Shown: positions 35,160 to 44,307 of the stretch, piece by piece
Numbering within the stretch: position 1 is the stretch's first letter
Layout of the letters: each line of letters begins with the position of its first letter
Assembly (NCBI GenBank): GCA_031388585.1
Contig: JANMRU010000141.1
Location: 1 to 64,000 of the forward strand
Length of the DNA: 64,000 nucleotides
DNA from: PCC-6802 sp031388585
GTDB lineage: Bacteria; Cyanobacteriota; Cyanobacteriia; Pseudanabaenales; Pseudanabaenaceae
Direction of reading: 5' to 3'
Position numbers and translations under genes: made by a program
The notes under the pieces: generated by a model
Told to the model about the DNA's origin: nothing
Seen by the model: only the letters and a program-made list of their open reading frames with translations
Databases searched by the model: none

Positions 35160-36884
35160 TTAATCTAAGGACAAGAATATCTGACCGCGCCTGACGTTTG
35201 GACTATCCTTGGGATTTGATGCCACACTTGCTAGGTTAATTGCTCTGATGTGTTTAAAGAGCGGCATGTCGTCGTCGGCAACTGCGTTCCGCACTAGTTT
35301 GAACAAAGCTGTATCGGGTAATAATGCGGCTAAATCTATTTGCTGGTCAGTATAGGCATAGCTCTGGTAATTGTGGGGTAATGTAGCTGCGATCGCCTTG
35401 GATTTCTCTGAGTTAGTTATACTTTTTCGATCGCTGGCTAGAGCCTTCGTTGCCTCAATTGCTTCTATGGCCTCGACAGAGTTGGCGATCGAGACTAGAT
35501 CGGGAGTCTGACTGCGCACCGCTGCTACCGTACCAGTTATTGATGCCTTGTCAGATTTGACGCTAACGGCACTGAGGCGCGTCCAAACTGTTAGTTCGCG
35601 ACCGTTTACTTCAATATTACCGACGGTGAGCTTACCTTTACTGCGAGCGCGATCGTCAAGTTGAGCGATCGCGGCTTTAGAAGTTTCAGCATTTGTTTTT
35701 TGGGCGACAAATACCCAGTCAGGAGCCTTATCTGCAACCGGTAATAAGCCGATCGCATAGTCACCATTGACCCAGTTAAAAACATCCTGTTCTAGGTTTA
35801 ACCCCAAGTTGGAAGCTAAGTTGGCGATCGCTTGATTGCAAAATGTTGCCAATTCAGGATAAGGCTGCAAAACGGAGCTGATTTGCTGCCAGGTTTGCTT
35901 TAAGTCGCGTCCCACAATTAACGAACTATTCTGAGGGAGAATTTGGAAGGCTTTATTGTCAGTAAAAATAGATGAGTTAGATGGATTTGCGGCGCTTACA
36001 GGTAGTTTAGCGAGTGATTCCAGAGTTAATAATGTTTCCGCTTTTATCCCTGCACGATCTAACCCTAACCCAAGGGTAATACCAGCCTCAGGTAGGTTCG
36101 CAAAACTAGTAGGTAAAGCCTTATTGACTGTTCCCCATCTACCTAACTCAGACAAATTGGCAAATGCTACGCCAATATGAGCTTCTGATAATTGGTTGAG
36201 GCTATTTTGATAGTTGCTGACGCTTGCGAGCGCTAAATCTGGTACCTGAATGTCGTTAATGGCATTGCGAATTACTTTAGGATCGTTAGCTAGCAACACA
36301 AACTTGCCCAGAATTGTCGCGGTCAGCCCAGGGTACTTTGATGTGGATGTGGCATAAATAAAAGGCACGCCCTGATACTGCTCAAAGGCCAGATCCATGC
36401 CTGCGACTGCCTGTCTCTGCCAGAATGAGTCCACGGATTTCTTGGCTATAACAGGTTTATCGATCGCTAGAGCTAGCAGATATCCAGGTTGTAGTCCATT
36501 TGCAGACTGACGGTCTAAATCGGGTGTGGTGACGGCCAAAGTGACTTCATTGCCCACCCAAGGTTTGACATCTTGGTCATAGTCCAATGCCCATACTTGT
36601 TTGACTGCCTGCTTGAGATCTCGAATTTCGTTACGAAGGGCAGCGCGATCGCCAGGTCTAGCTGATAGTTGTGCGGACAAGCTCAATTTATCGGGATTAA
36701 CCAGGAATGATGCGACTAATGGTGATCGCTTCGGCAAAAATGTGGCGGCAGCAGGCTGTACCGTGACACCCTGCAATAGGTTGCCAGGCGAGGCACTCAA
36801 AACCCTCGATACTGCTGTGATACTAAGAAACAGTAATACAACTGCCGCAGCCGCAATAACAATAACAACTGATTTGGCCTTCAT
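35160..36884 (-). CDS. DUF3352 protein, membrane anchored (paralogue 1)
   Basis: 574 residues with an N-terminal hydrophobic anchor or signal (~5-28). The rest matches the cyanobacterial DUF3352 pattern: AATFLPKRSPLVASFLVNPDKL, then YDQDVKPWVGNEVTLAVTTPDL, LALAIDKPVIAKKSVDSFWQ and GVPFIYATST. The family is thought to be periplasmic and of unknown function. A second member is at 42117. It is followed by the cobD-like gene after a 60-base gap. Confidence 0.75.
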   Translation of the reverse strand: MKAKSVVIVIAAAAVVLLFLSITAVSRVLSASPGNLLQGVTVQPAAATFLPKRSPLVASFLVNPDKLSLSAQLSARPGDRAALRNEIRDLKQAVKQVWALDYDQDVKPWVGNEVTLAVTTPDLDRQSANGLQPGYLLALAIDKPVIAKKSVDSFWQRQAVAGMDLAFEQYQGVPFIYATSTSKYPGLTATILGKFVLLANDPKVIRNAINDIQVPDLALASVSNYQNSLNQLSEAHIGVAFANLSELGRWGTVNKALPTSFANLPEAGITLGLGLDRAGIKAETLLTLESLAKLPVSAANPSNSSIFTDNKAFQILPQNSSLIVGRDLKQTWQQISSVLQPYPELATFCNQAIANLASNLGLNLEQDVFNWVNGDYAIGLLPVADKAPDWVFVAQKTNAETSKAAIAQLDDRARSKGKLTVGNIEVNGRELTVWTRLSAVSVKSDKASITGTVAAVRSQTPDLVSIANSVEAIEAIEATKALASDRKSITNSEKSKAIAATLPHNYQSYAYTDQQIDLAALLPDTALFKLVRNAVADDDMPLFKHIRAINLASVASNPKDSPNVRRGQIFLSLD

Positions 36885-36942
36885 AAGAAAAACTTGGGAG
36901 ACAGCGCTTATCGTGATTCACTTTAGTACACTTTGTGGCCAA

Positions 36943-37055
36943 TATAGCTATCGCCAATTAGGTTAGAACGGGGTGGAGGGGTAGAACCCCTCCGTGGGGC
37001 ATTGCCCCCACACCCCCAATTAAAATCTGTCCTAACAATCTAGGCGCTGGCTATA
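36943..37055 (+). repeat. MITE-like repeat, family A copy 2
   Basis: Nearly the same as copy 1 at 19909-20024 over the whole length: TATAGCTATCGCCAATTAGG at the left, GTAGAACCCCTCCGTGGGG in the centre and CTAGGCGCTGGCTATA at the right. A few substitutions and a one-base gap separate them, so one is a recent copy. Confidence 0.85.
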
Positions 37056-37102
37056 AATAACCAGTCTTTCGACTGGCTTAACTGATTAATCTTCGTATTG
37101 GG

Positions 37103-38356
37103 TTATCGTTGAGATTTCTGATTTAGCTGTGCGATCGCATCCGCAACTATGCTTGTAGCTCGCTCGATCTCATCCACTGTTACCACTAGAGGTGGTACGA
37201 ACCTGACGACTTTTGGCCCAGCAGGAACTAAGAGTAGACCGCGCTCGATACAAGCCTGCACAATATCGCGAGATGCGATCGGATCTGAATCTGCAATCAC
37301 CAGCCCCTGAATCAGCCCCCAACCGCGTACATTTACAAACTTGTCGGGATAATTCTGCGCGATCGCCAACAAACCCTCCCGTAATTGCTGTCCGCGCGCT
37401 CTGACATTTGCAATCAGCTCATCTTTCTCTAAGGTATGGCAAACAGTCAATGCCATCTGACAAGCGAAAGGATTACCCCCAAAGGTACTAGCATGGTCGC
37501 CCGCTTCAAAAACATCGCAGCCACTTTTACATAGCATCGCGCCGATGGGGATACCGCCACCTAAACCCTTGGCAGAGGTGAAGATATCGGGCTGAATGCC
37601 AAGATTTTCGTAGCCCCAGAGCTTTCCACTGCGTCCCATTCCAACCTGAACCTCATCAAGAATTAGCAAAGCTTTCTGCTCGTCGCAGATCTGGCGCACG
37701 CGCTGGAAATACGCGCGATCGCCTGGGCAGACACCACCCTCACCCTGCAAAGCTTCAAGCATAATTGCACAGAGTCGTCCTTCATACTTAGCCACAGCCG
37801 CTTCTAGCGCCGCAATATCGTTGTAGGGAACATAGTCAAATCCCGGTACTAATGGGTCAAAATTTTTCTGATACTTGGGCTGGCCTGTGGCTGTGATTGT
37901 GGCGAGCGTCCTGCCATGAAAGCTGGCATTAGCCGTGAGAATTACGGGTGCGTCGATACCTAGCTTCGTGTGGGCATACTTTCTAGCAAGCTTGATTGCC
38001 CCTTCATTAGCCTCAGCACCAGAGTTACAGAAAAATGCTTTATCCGCGCAGGAATTTTGCACTAGCCATTTGGCTAATTCGCCCTGAGGCGGAACGTAGA
38101 ACAAGTTAGAAACATGGTGTAGCTTTTGCATCTGCTCAGTTGCAGCTTGCACCATAGCGGGATGGGCATGACCGAGCGTACAAGTGGCTATACCAGCCAC
38201 AAAATCCAAATATTCCTTACCATTGCTGTCCCATACTCGACAACCGCTACCGCGTTCTAAAGAAATCGGAAATCTGGCATACGTACCCATGACGTACTTA
38301 TCGAAGTCAGACGTGCCTGTTTGGGTTTCTTCAATAGCGAGCGTAGTTGGAGACAT
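37103..38356 (-). CDS. argD: acetylornithine aminotransferase
   Basis: 417 residues. Class III PLP aminotransferase features: DSNGKEYLDFVAGIATCTLGHAHP, CNSGAEANEGAIKLARKY, ILDEVQVGMGRSG and the PLP lysine in TSAKGLGGGIPIGAM. Length and these motifs fit ArgD, which converts N-acetylglutamate 5-semialdehyde to N-acetylornithine. Ornithine or other omega-aminotransferases are less likely. Stands alone with family A repeat at its 3' side. Confidence 0.92.
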   Translation of the reverse strand: MSPTTLAIEETQTGTSDFDKYVMGTYARFPISLERGSGCRVWDSNGKEYLDFVAGIATCTLGHAHPAMVQAATEQMQKLHHVSNLFYVPPQGELAKWLVQNSCADKAFFCNSGAEANEGAIKLARKYAHTKLGIDAPVILTANASFHGRTLATITATGQPKYQKNFDPLVPGFDYVPYNDIAALEAAVAKYEGRLCAIMLEALQGEGGVCPGDRAYFQRVRQICDEQKALLILDEVQVGMGRSGKLWGYENLGIQPDIFTSAKGLGGGIPIGAMLCKSGCDVFEAGDHASTFGGNPFACQMALTVCHTLEKDELIANVRARGQQLREGLLAIAQNYPDKFVNVRGWGLIQGLVIADSDPIASRDIVQACIERGLLLVPAGPKVVRFVPPLVVTVDEIERATSIVADAIAQLNQKSQR

Positions 38357-38478
38357 AGGGTTGTACGCAAATGAGGTTAATAAAATTTAGTTCATCATAA
38401 ATTATGCACTATCCCCAATTTGTGTTCCCCCAAGCAAATAACCAGAATGTGCGCCAAATACCTATAGCTCGATCTGGG

Positions 38479-39072
38479 CTAGGAATGGGTTAGAGCCGTG
38501 GCGATCGCCCAGCTATCAGTCAGTAAAAGCAGGATTGTCAAGACTAAGAGAATTAAGTACATCCACGGTTGTGCTAGAGGTTTAACATCCCTGGTATCAA
38601 TACCAGTTTTAGCTTCGACTGTTTGAACTAAACGGGCGAACCCCACTACGCGCATCGGCAACAAATAACCTCGACCCTCATGGCTGAGGAAGTAGTAGAC
38701 CAAGCCACCCTGTCCTGTTGTTCGCGGTTTGAGTGCCTTCACATCCTGCCATGCCAGTGACCAACCCTGACGCAGGAAACGCGGAACCCAACCAGGATAG
38801 GTTACTTGAATACCGCAATCGTTCAATAAAACTCGTTCGCTGAGGACAGCATAAAGACCGATAAAGCCAACACCTAAGCCAAAAATCATCACTTCTGGAG
38901 AAACTGATGCATTAGTAAACTTTGCCAGAAAAGGTAAAGGCGCAGTAAGGGCAATATACAGACCCAGCAGAGTTATCCGAATTAGTGGTGAAATCCGAAA
39001 AGTATCAGTTATGACTTCAGGTATTTCCGTGGGGAGATTTGGCGAGCGATCTACAAATTGATCGGTTGACAT
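38479..39072 (-). CDS. conserved membrane protein with PH-like core
   Basis: 197 residues. Hydrophobic segments lie at about 28-48, 60-80 and 170-192. Between them, LLNDCGIQVTYPGWVPRFLRQGWSLAWQDVKAL is typical of a PH-like domain of bacterial membrane proteins, as in other cyanobacterial hypothetical proteins. No function is known to me. Confidence 0.6.
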   Translation of the reverse strand: MSTDQFVDRSPNLPTEIPEVITDTFRISPLIRITLLGLYIALTAPLPFLAKFTNASVSPEVMIFGLGVGFIGLYAVLSERVLLNDCGIQVTYPGWVPRFLRQGWSLAWQDVKALKPRTTGQGGLVYYFLSHEGRGYLLPMRVVGFARLVQTVEAKTGIDTRDVKPLAQPWMYLILLVLTILLLLTDSWAIATALTHS

Positions 39073-39164
39073 AGCTCAAATAGTTACAAATCTTAAAGAT
39101 ATTTACTATTATCAATAAATTCAAGCGATCAATAACTTTTATTTTCTAGGCGTGTCCATAAAAA

Positions 39165-39455
39165 CTAGGTTCGTGAATTCCTTGATGGGTTAGCTTCAAC
39201 ATTCAAAAAGCTACCATTACATATCTGAAACTGTGCTTGTTCATTTGGTCTGAGGCTAGAACGGACATATTGGCTTAAATTTCTTCCCTGAGAATTGCGA
39301 TACCTGGTTTTAACATTGATTACAGTTCCACTGGTGGTGTTAGTGGTCACATACTTTATGCAGCCGCGACTCCCTCCTTGAATTGCTGATGTAGGCAGGG
39401 AGAATACGGGCAATGACTGAGCCATCAGAAAAACCAGGCTGGCAATTTTAAACAT
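39165..39455 (-). CDS. small secreted hypothetical protein
   Basis: 96 residues with a short signal (MFKIASLVFLMAQSLPVFS) and a mature domain containing two Cys (GCIKYV and QICNG) that could form a disulfide. No family recognised. Coding potential is supported only by the signal peptide and the clean frame. Confidence 0.5.
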   Translation of the reverse strand: MFKIASLVFLMAQSLPVFSLPTSAIQGGSRGCIKYVTTNTTSGTVINVKTRYRNSQGRNLSQYVRSSLRPNEQAQFQICNGSFLNVEANPSRNSRT

Positions 39456-39631
39456 TTAAGCACTGAAGTACGTTAGTTAAAAAGTACCAAAATGTCTAGC
39501 AAAAAGACACTTGAACAAGCATGATAAGCAGGCAATTGCGTAAACGCGTAGAATTATAGTTAAAAAGAGTAGCTACTTAAGATGTCGCATGATTACATCT
39601 TTGAGTGAAGGCATCTTAAGTGAGGAGAAAT

Positions 39632-40207
39632 ATGAGTGTACCTGTACTAGACAAAAAGGTTTGGCTTGGCTTGGCTGTTGCCGCTGCGATCGGGAGTGGT
39701 GGCACTGCAGCATTGCTCTACAGTAACAAGGTGACTTACGATCCACCTAACATTCCCCAATCGCCAACAAGAAACTCGCCAGTAAGTGATGAGCTACTCG
39801 TGACGATGTATTGGATTGAATCTAGGGAAAAGCGGTTTGTGGCTGTACCAACTACGGTGAAGACGGCCAAAAGTGAAGTAGCGTTAAGAACCGCCCTCTC
39901 GACGATGATTGAAGAACCAGTAAAACAGCCTGGACTATATAGTGCCATTCCTCCCAAGACTAAAGTACTGGATTTTACAATTAAAGATAAGAATATCCAA
40001 TTGAATCTATCCAAGGAGTTTACTTCTGGCGGTGGCAGTGCCAGCATGATCGGCCGCGTAGTCCAGGTGCTATACACATCTACCAGTCTCGATCCAGATG
40101 CCAAGCTTTTCTTGTCGATCGAGGGTAAACCGCTCAACTATCTGGGTGGAGAAGGCTTGGAGATCCAACAACCAATTACACGTAAAGACTTTGCCCTGGA
40201 ATTTTAA
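39632..40207 (+). CDS. GerMN-domain secreted protein
   Basis: 191 residues from the ATG at 39632, chosen because GAGGAG lies 5 bases upstream; the frame starts at 39620 otherwise. A hydrophobic anchor (~10-30) is followed by a GerMN-type domain (VTMYWIESREKRFVAVPTTV, IPPKTKVLDFTIKDKNIQLNLSKEF, LFLSIEGKPL). GerMN domains occur in spore germination protein GerM and in many non-spore formers, often envelope associated. Function unknown. Confidence 0.8.
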   Translation: MSVPVLDKKVWLGLAVAAAIGSGGTAALLYSNKVTYDPPNIPQSPTRNSPVSDELLVTMYWIESREKRFVAVPTTVKTAKSEVALRTALSTMIEEPVKQPGLYSAIPPKTKVLDFTIKDKNIQLNLSKEFTSGGGSASMIGRVVQVLYTSTSLDPDAKLFLSIEGKPLNYLGGEGLEIQQPITRKDFALEF

Positions 40208-40307
40208 ACTAGGTATGAATTCTTAATAAAAACTTGTGCTGTATTGGGGATCGCAGGAGGTCGGGTTAAGGTGGTGAAGATCCCAAGAAACGACTTAACC
40301 CACGCTT

Positions 40308-41726
40308 ATGGCAAACGATAAACAAAGCTTTGGTTTAATTGGCCTCGCTGTCATGGGAGAAAATTTGGCGCTGAACATCGAGCGCAATGGCTTTCCCATT
40401 ACGGTCTATAACCGCAGCCGTGACAAGACTGACAAGTTTATGGCGACTCGCGCCGTCGGGAAAAATGTTAAGGCCGCATATACGATCGCCGAACTGGTGG
40501 CATCATTAGAGCGCCCACGCAAAGTCATGATCATGGTAAAGGCTGGCGCGCCTGTAGATGCGGTGATTGATGAACTCAAACCGCTCTTAGAACCTGGGGA
40601 TATTATCATCGACGGGGGGAATTCTCACTTCCCCGATACTGATCGCCGCACTATTGATTTAGAGAAAGCCCAATTGCAATTTATCGGCATGGGTGTTAGC
40701 GGTGGTGAGGAAGGCGCATTAAATGGGCCAAGCATGATGCCAGGTGGACAAAAGTCTGCCTATGCTGCGATTGAGCCGATTGTGACGAAAATTGCGGCCC
40801 AAGTGGATGATGGCGCTTGTGTTACCTACATTGGCCCTGGCAGTGCTGGACACTACGTCAAAATGGTGCATAACGGCATTGAATATGGCGATATGCAGTT
40901 GATTGCCGAGGCTTACGATCTGCTAAAAACAGGCGTAGGTATGGGAGCATCCGAGCTGCACGAGACGTTTACAGCTTGGAACATGACAGAGTTAGAGTCA
41001 TTTTTAATTGAAATTACGGCTGACATCTTTACCAAAATGGACGATCGCACAAGCGAACCATTGGTAGACAAAATCATGGATGCCGCTGGGCAAAAGGGAA
41101 CTGGCAAATGGACCGTCGAAACCGCCTTCGATCTAGGCGTAGCTATTCCCACCATGATCTCAGCCGTCACAGCACGGGTAATGTCTTCCTATAAAAAGGA
41201 ACGCGTTGCGGCTTCACAAGTACTTACCAGTAATACAACAGGTAAGTATGAAGGCGATCGCGCTGAGTTTATCAATGCGGTGCGCGATGCGCTTTACTGC
41301 TCAAAAATTTGCTCTTATGCTCAGGGCATGGCACTTTTAGGCAAGGCATCGAAAGAGTACAAGTATGAACTCAATCTTGCTGAAGTAGCGCGTATTTGGA
41401 AGGGTGGCTGCATTATCCGCGCTGTCTTCCTCGATAAGATTAAGCAAGCTTTCAAGCGCAATCCTGAACTACCTAATTTGCTGGTAGACAGCGATTTCAC
41501 CCAGACTATCCTTAGCAAGGAAAATTCCTGGAGACTAGTGGTACAGTCGGCAGCTAAGCTCGGTATTCCTATACCTGCGTTTAGTGCTTCGCTGGACTAT
41601 TTCGATAGCTATCGCCGCGATCGCCTGCCCCAAAACCTAACGCAAGCGCAACGCGATTACTTTGGCGCTCATACCTACGAGCGTACAGATATGGAAGGTT
41701 CCTTCCACACTGAGTGGTTTAGCTAG
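40308..41726 (+). CDS. gnd: 6-phosphogluconate dehydrogenase, decarboxylating
   Basis: 472 residues, the normal length. NADP-binding GLIGLAVMGENLALNIERNG at the start, MVKAGAPVD, DGGNSHFPDT and the catalytic loop GVSGGEEGALNGPSMMPGG are seen. It oxidises 6-phosphogluconate to ribulose 5-phosphate with NADPH formation in the oxidative pentose phosphate pathway. A terminator follows. Confidence 0.97.
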   Translation: MANDKQSFGLIGLAVMGENLALNIERNGFPITVYNRSRDKTDKFMATRAVGKNVKAAYTIAELVASLERPRKVMIMVKAGAPVDAVIDELKPLLEPGDIIIDGGNSHFPDTDRRTIDLEKAQLQFIGMGVSGGEEGALNGPSMMPGGQKSAYAAIEPIVTKIAAQVDDGACVTYIGPGSAGHYVKMVHNGIEYGDMQLIAEAYDLLKTGVGMGASELHETFTAWNMTELESFLIEITADIFTKMDDRTSEPLVDKIMDAAGQKGTGKWTVETAFDLGVAIPTMISAVTARVMSSYKKERVAASQVLTSNTTGKYEGDRAEFINAVRDALYCSKICSYAQGMALLGKASKEYKYELNLAEVARIWKGGCIIRAVFLDKIKQAFKRNPELPNLLVDSDFTQTILSKENSWRLVVQSAAKLGIPIPAFSASLDYFDSYRRDRLPQNLTQAQRDYFGAHTYERTDMEGSFHTEWFS

Positions 41727-41778
41727 CGATTTAACTAGAACGCGATCGCCACTTTTTTGATTTCACTTCCTCAATATT

Positions 41779-41812
41779 GAGCAGTGCGGTAGCCATGCCG
41801 CGCTGCTTTTTT
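41779..41812 (+). terminator. intrinsic terminator of gnd
   Basis: GAGCAGTGCGG and CCGCGCTGC form a stem of about 9 bp with one mismatch around a short loop, followed by six T residues. It lies 53 bases past the gnd stop. Confidence 0.8.
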
Positions 41813-42116
41813 ATTTACAGCAGTTATCGATCGAACGCCCATAAAAAAGGCCGCAGGGCGCGTACCGAAATAAATGAGTTCCGATTGGAATAAGGTAATT
41901 CGGATTTTAGAATAATTTCACTAGCTGTTTCTACTTCTAAACTAAACTCGTAATTGAAGTTTGCTTTCAAGCGATCGCATCTTTATCTCAGGATATCGAA
42001 GTGAACCACGAAAAGTAGGTTGGCTAGGCTAGATCGACTAAAAATCCCCAAATCAAAGCATATTCTTTACCAACGAAACATTGTAGACTGATCCTAATCG
42101 AACTGAATCAAAGCAT
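41813..42116. other. 304-base intergenic region before the second DUF3352 gene
   Basis: A/T-rich leader with one GCGATCGC. It likely holds the promoter of the downstream gene. No gene, repeat or riboswitch recognised. Confidence 0.4.
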
Positions 42117-43775
42117 ATGGTTATACGGAAATTTGGTCTACTAGCTCTAATCTGCGGGACGGTCATGGTTGCAGGAAGTCCAGTAGATTCTCTATTTGCA
42201 CAGGGAAATAATATTCGTTCGGCTGAACCAGTTGTAAGTGCAGCCAGGTTTGTGCCGCCGCAGGCGTTGATGACAGTTTCGTTTTACCCCGATCGCAAAA
42301 CATGGTCTCAGCTAGATCGATTTCACACCCCAACTACTAAAAAGCTATTTAATCAAGCGATCGCAAGTTTCCAAAGCACAATTCCTCCCAAGTACAATTT
42401 TGAACGAGATATCCAACCCTGGTTAGGGAGCATGACGTTTGCAGTTTTACCCAGACCCTCTTTGAGATCTCAGAATAAAGAAAGTAGTGAATCCAAGTTC
42501 TTGTTCTCAATCGAAGTCACAGATCTAGATAGGGCCAACAAATTGATGGAAGCAGTGAAAATCCATGATGGTTCTAAGGTGACACTACGAGAGGATTATA
42601 AAGGGGTTAAAATCATCCAGATTGATTACGACAACGGGAAACAATTCATCTATACATTTGTTGACAAACATTTAGTATTTGCTGAGCAGGAAGTGGTTTT
42701 AAAGCACGCGATAGATACATATAAAAGTAAGGTGTCACTTGCTAGCGTTATTGCTAACGATAATCTAGATCTCAAAAATCCAGTTTGCTGGCTTTATATG
42801 CATAGTTTGGCAAAATTTGTCAAGCAATATGGAACGGAAGATACCGAAATCCCTGCGGAATCTCTCGCTGTCCTGAATTCGATTGAGTCAATAAATTTAG
42901 GAGTGGGCATAGACATTGATGGCATCAGACTCAAAGCCTCTACGAAGCTAAAGTCAAATTCACCCTACCTAAATGTTTTTAAACCTTTCACAGATAAGAT
43001 AATTTCACAATTCCCATCTGAAACAATTGGATTGCTCTCTGGCAGTAATATCAAAGCTCATTGGCAGCAATTTGTGGGAAGTGTGGAAAGGTTGTCTGAA
43101 GTAAAAAACAGCCTGAATGAGTTTAGACAAACGCTTAAATCATCCCCTCTTGCACTCGATCTCGATAAAGATATCTTTGGATGGATGGGAGGTGAATTTG
43201 CCTTTGCAGGAATTCCCACTCACGGAGAGGGAGAAAGTATATTAGCAATCATAGGCTTCACGCCTGTTTTGGTTTTGCAAACTAGCGATCGCCGCGCTAC
43301 TGAATCTCTACTGAATAAATTAAACACCTTTTTTAAAAATAATTCTGGCTTAGTCGAGACTAAAACCATCGGTAGCACTCCTGTAACGCAGTGGATATTC
43401 CCAACTGCACCAGAGGCGCTCCTGAGTTATGGTTGGCATAGAAAAGATACGTTATTTATAACTGTTGGCGGATCTTTGACAAAAGTACTAGCCTCGAACT
43501 CAAAGGAAACTTTGCAGGGCAGTTCAGCATTTAGGGCGATCGCTGGATCGCTCCCTCAACCAAATCTCGGCTACTTTTATCTAGATATTGACAAAACCTG
43601 GAAGTTGGTTACTGAGAAATATCCAGATTCTGCAAATATTGGCGCCGAAGTCACTGCCATACTTAGCAGAGTTCGCGGCATCGGTGTGACCGTCACTGCT
43701 CCCGATCGCAATACAACAAAAGTGAAAATGCTACTCTCTCTCAAGCAGCGAGGTTTTGGGGGTATTTGGTATTAA
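42117..43775 (+). CDS. DUF3352 protein, secreted (paralogue 2)
   Basis: 552 residues with a signal peptide (~1-31, LFAQG). Corresponds to the same family as the gene at 35160: FVPPQALMTVSFYPDRKTW, YNFERDIQPWLGSMTFAVLP, FSIEVTDLDRANKLMEAVK, and KDIFGWMGGEFAFAGIP, which parallels LEQDVFNWVNGDYAIGLLP in the other paralogue. Identity between the two is low, so an old duplication is likely. Function unknown; probably periplasmic. Confidence 0.72.
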   Translation: MVIRKFGLLALICGTVMVAGSPVDSLFAQGNNIRSAEPVVSAARFVPPQALMTVSFYPDRKTWSQLDRFHTPTTKKLFNQAIASFQSTIPPKYNFERDIQPWLGSMTFAVLPRPSLRSQNKESSESKFLFSIEVTDLDRANKLMEAVKIHDGSKVTLREDYKGVKIIQIDYDNGKQFIYTFVDKHLVFAEQEVVLKHAIDTYKSKVSLASVIANDNLDLKNPVCWLYMHSLAKFVKQYGTEDTEIPAESLAVLNSIESINLGVGIDIDGIRLKASTKLKSNSPYLNVFKPFTDKIISQFPSETIGLLSGSNIKAHWQQFVGSVERLSEVKNSLNEFRQTLKSSPLALDLDKDIFGWMGGEFAFAGIPTHGEGESILAIIGFTPVLVLQTSDRRATESLLNKLNTFFKNNSGLVETKTIGSTPVTQWIFPTAPEALLSYGWHRKDTLFITVGGSLTKVLASNSKETLQGSSAFRAIAGSLPQPNLGYFYLDIDKTWKLVTEKYPDSANIGAEVTAILSRVRGIGVTVTAPDRNTTKVKMLLSLKQRGFGGIWY

Positions 43776-43789
43776 ATTGCGAGCTTTAA

Positions 43790-44290
43790 CTATGGAATAT
43801 CAAATTGGACGTCAAAAGTTTCTTCCCTGATCAGAGAATCTAGTAAACCTTCACAGGCATCAAACAACAGGTCGATTACATAATCAAAGCCATCGTCGCC
43901 GCCGTAGTAGGGGTCAGGCACTTCGCGGTCGTCAAAGCGACTGCAATAACCACACATCAGTTGAACTTTGTCCCTATATACGCCCTCAATATCAAGACTG
44001 AGAATATCGCGGTAGTTATCTCGATCCATCGCCAGGATCAAATCAAAACTCTCAAAATCCTCGCGCACAAATTGTCGCGCCGATCCCGTCATCTTAATCC
44101 CACGTTTGAGCGCCGCTGCTTGCATCCGACGATCTGGAGACGCGCCAACATGATAGCCAGCCGTACCTGCCGAGTCACTGATAAAGCGATCGCTCAAGCT
44201 AGACCGTGCCACCAGATGATTCATGATATTTTCTGCCGAAGGCGATCGGCAGATATTACCCAAACAGACAAATAAAAGTTTCTGCTGCAA
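43790..44290 (-). CDS. low-molecular-weight protein-tyrosine phosphatase
   Basis: About 166 residues from a TTG at 44290 (LQQKLLFVCLGNICRSPSAE), preceded by AGGAG at 10 bases; another TTG at 44311 overlaps the pyk stop. The P-loop CLGNICRS is the C-x5-R-S catalytic motif and VPDPYYGG carries the general acid Asp (DPYY). It removes phosphate from tyrosine on target proteins; cyanobacterial relatives such as Slr0328 are known. It overlaps or abuts pyk and is probably co-transcribed. Confidence 0.88.
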   Translation of the reverse strand: MQQKLLFVCLGNICRSPSAENIMNHLVARSSLSDRFISDSAGTAGYHVGASPDRRMQAAALKRGIKMTGSARQFVREDFESFDLILAMDRDNYRDILSLDIEGVYRDKVQLMCGYCSRFDDREVPDPYYGGDDGFDYVIDLLFDACEGLLDSLIREETFDVQFDIP

Positions 44291-44307
44291 TTTCAGAGGA
44301 CTCCTAA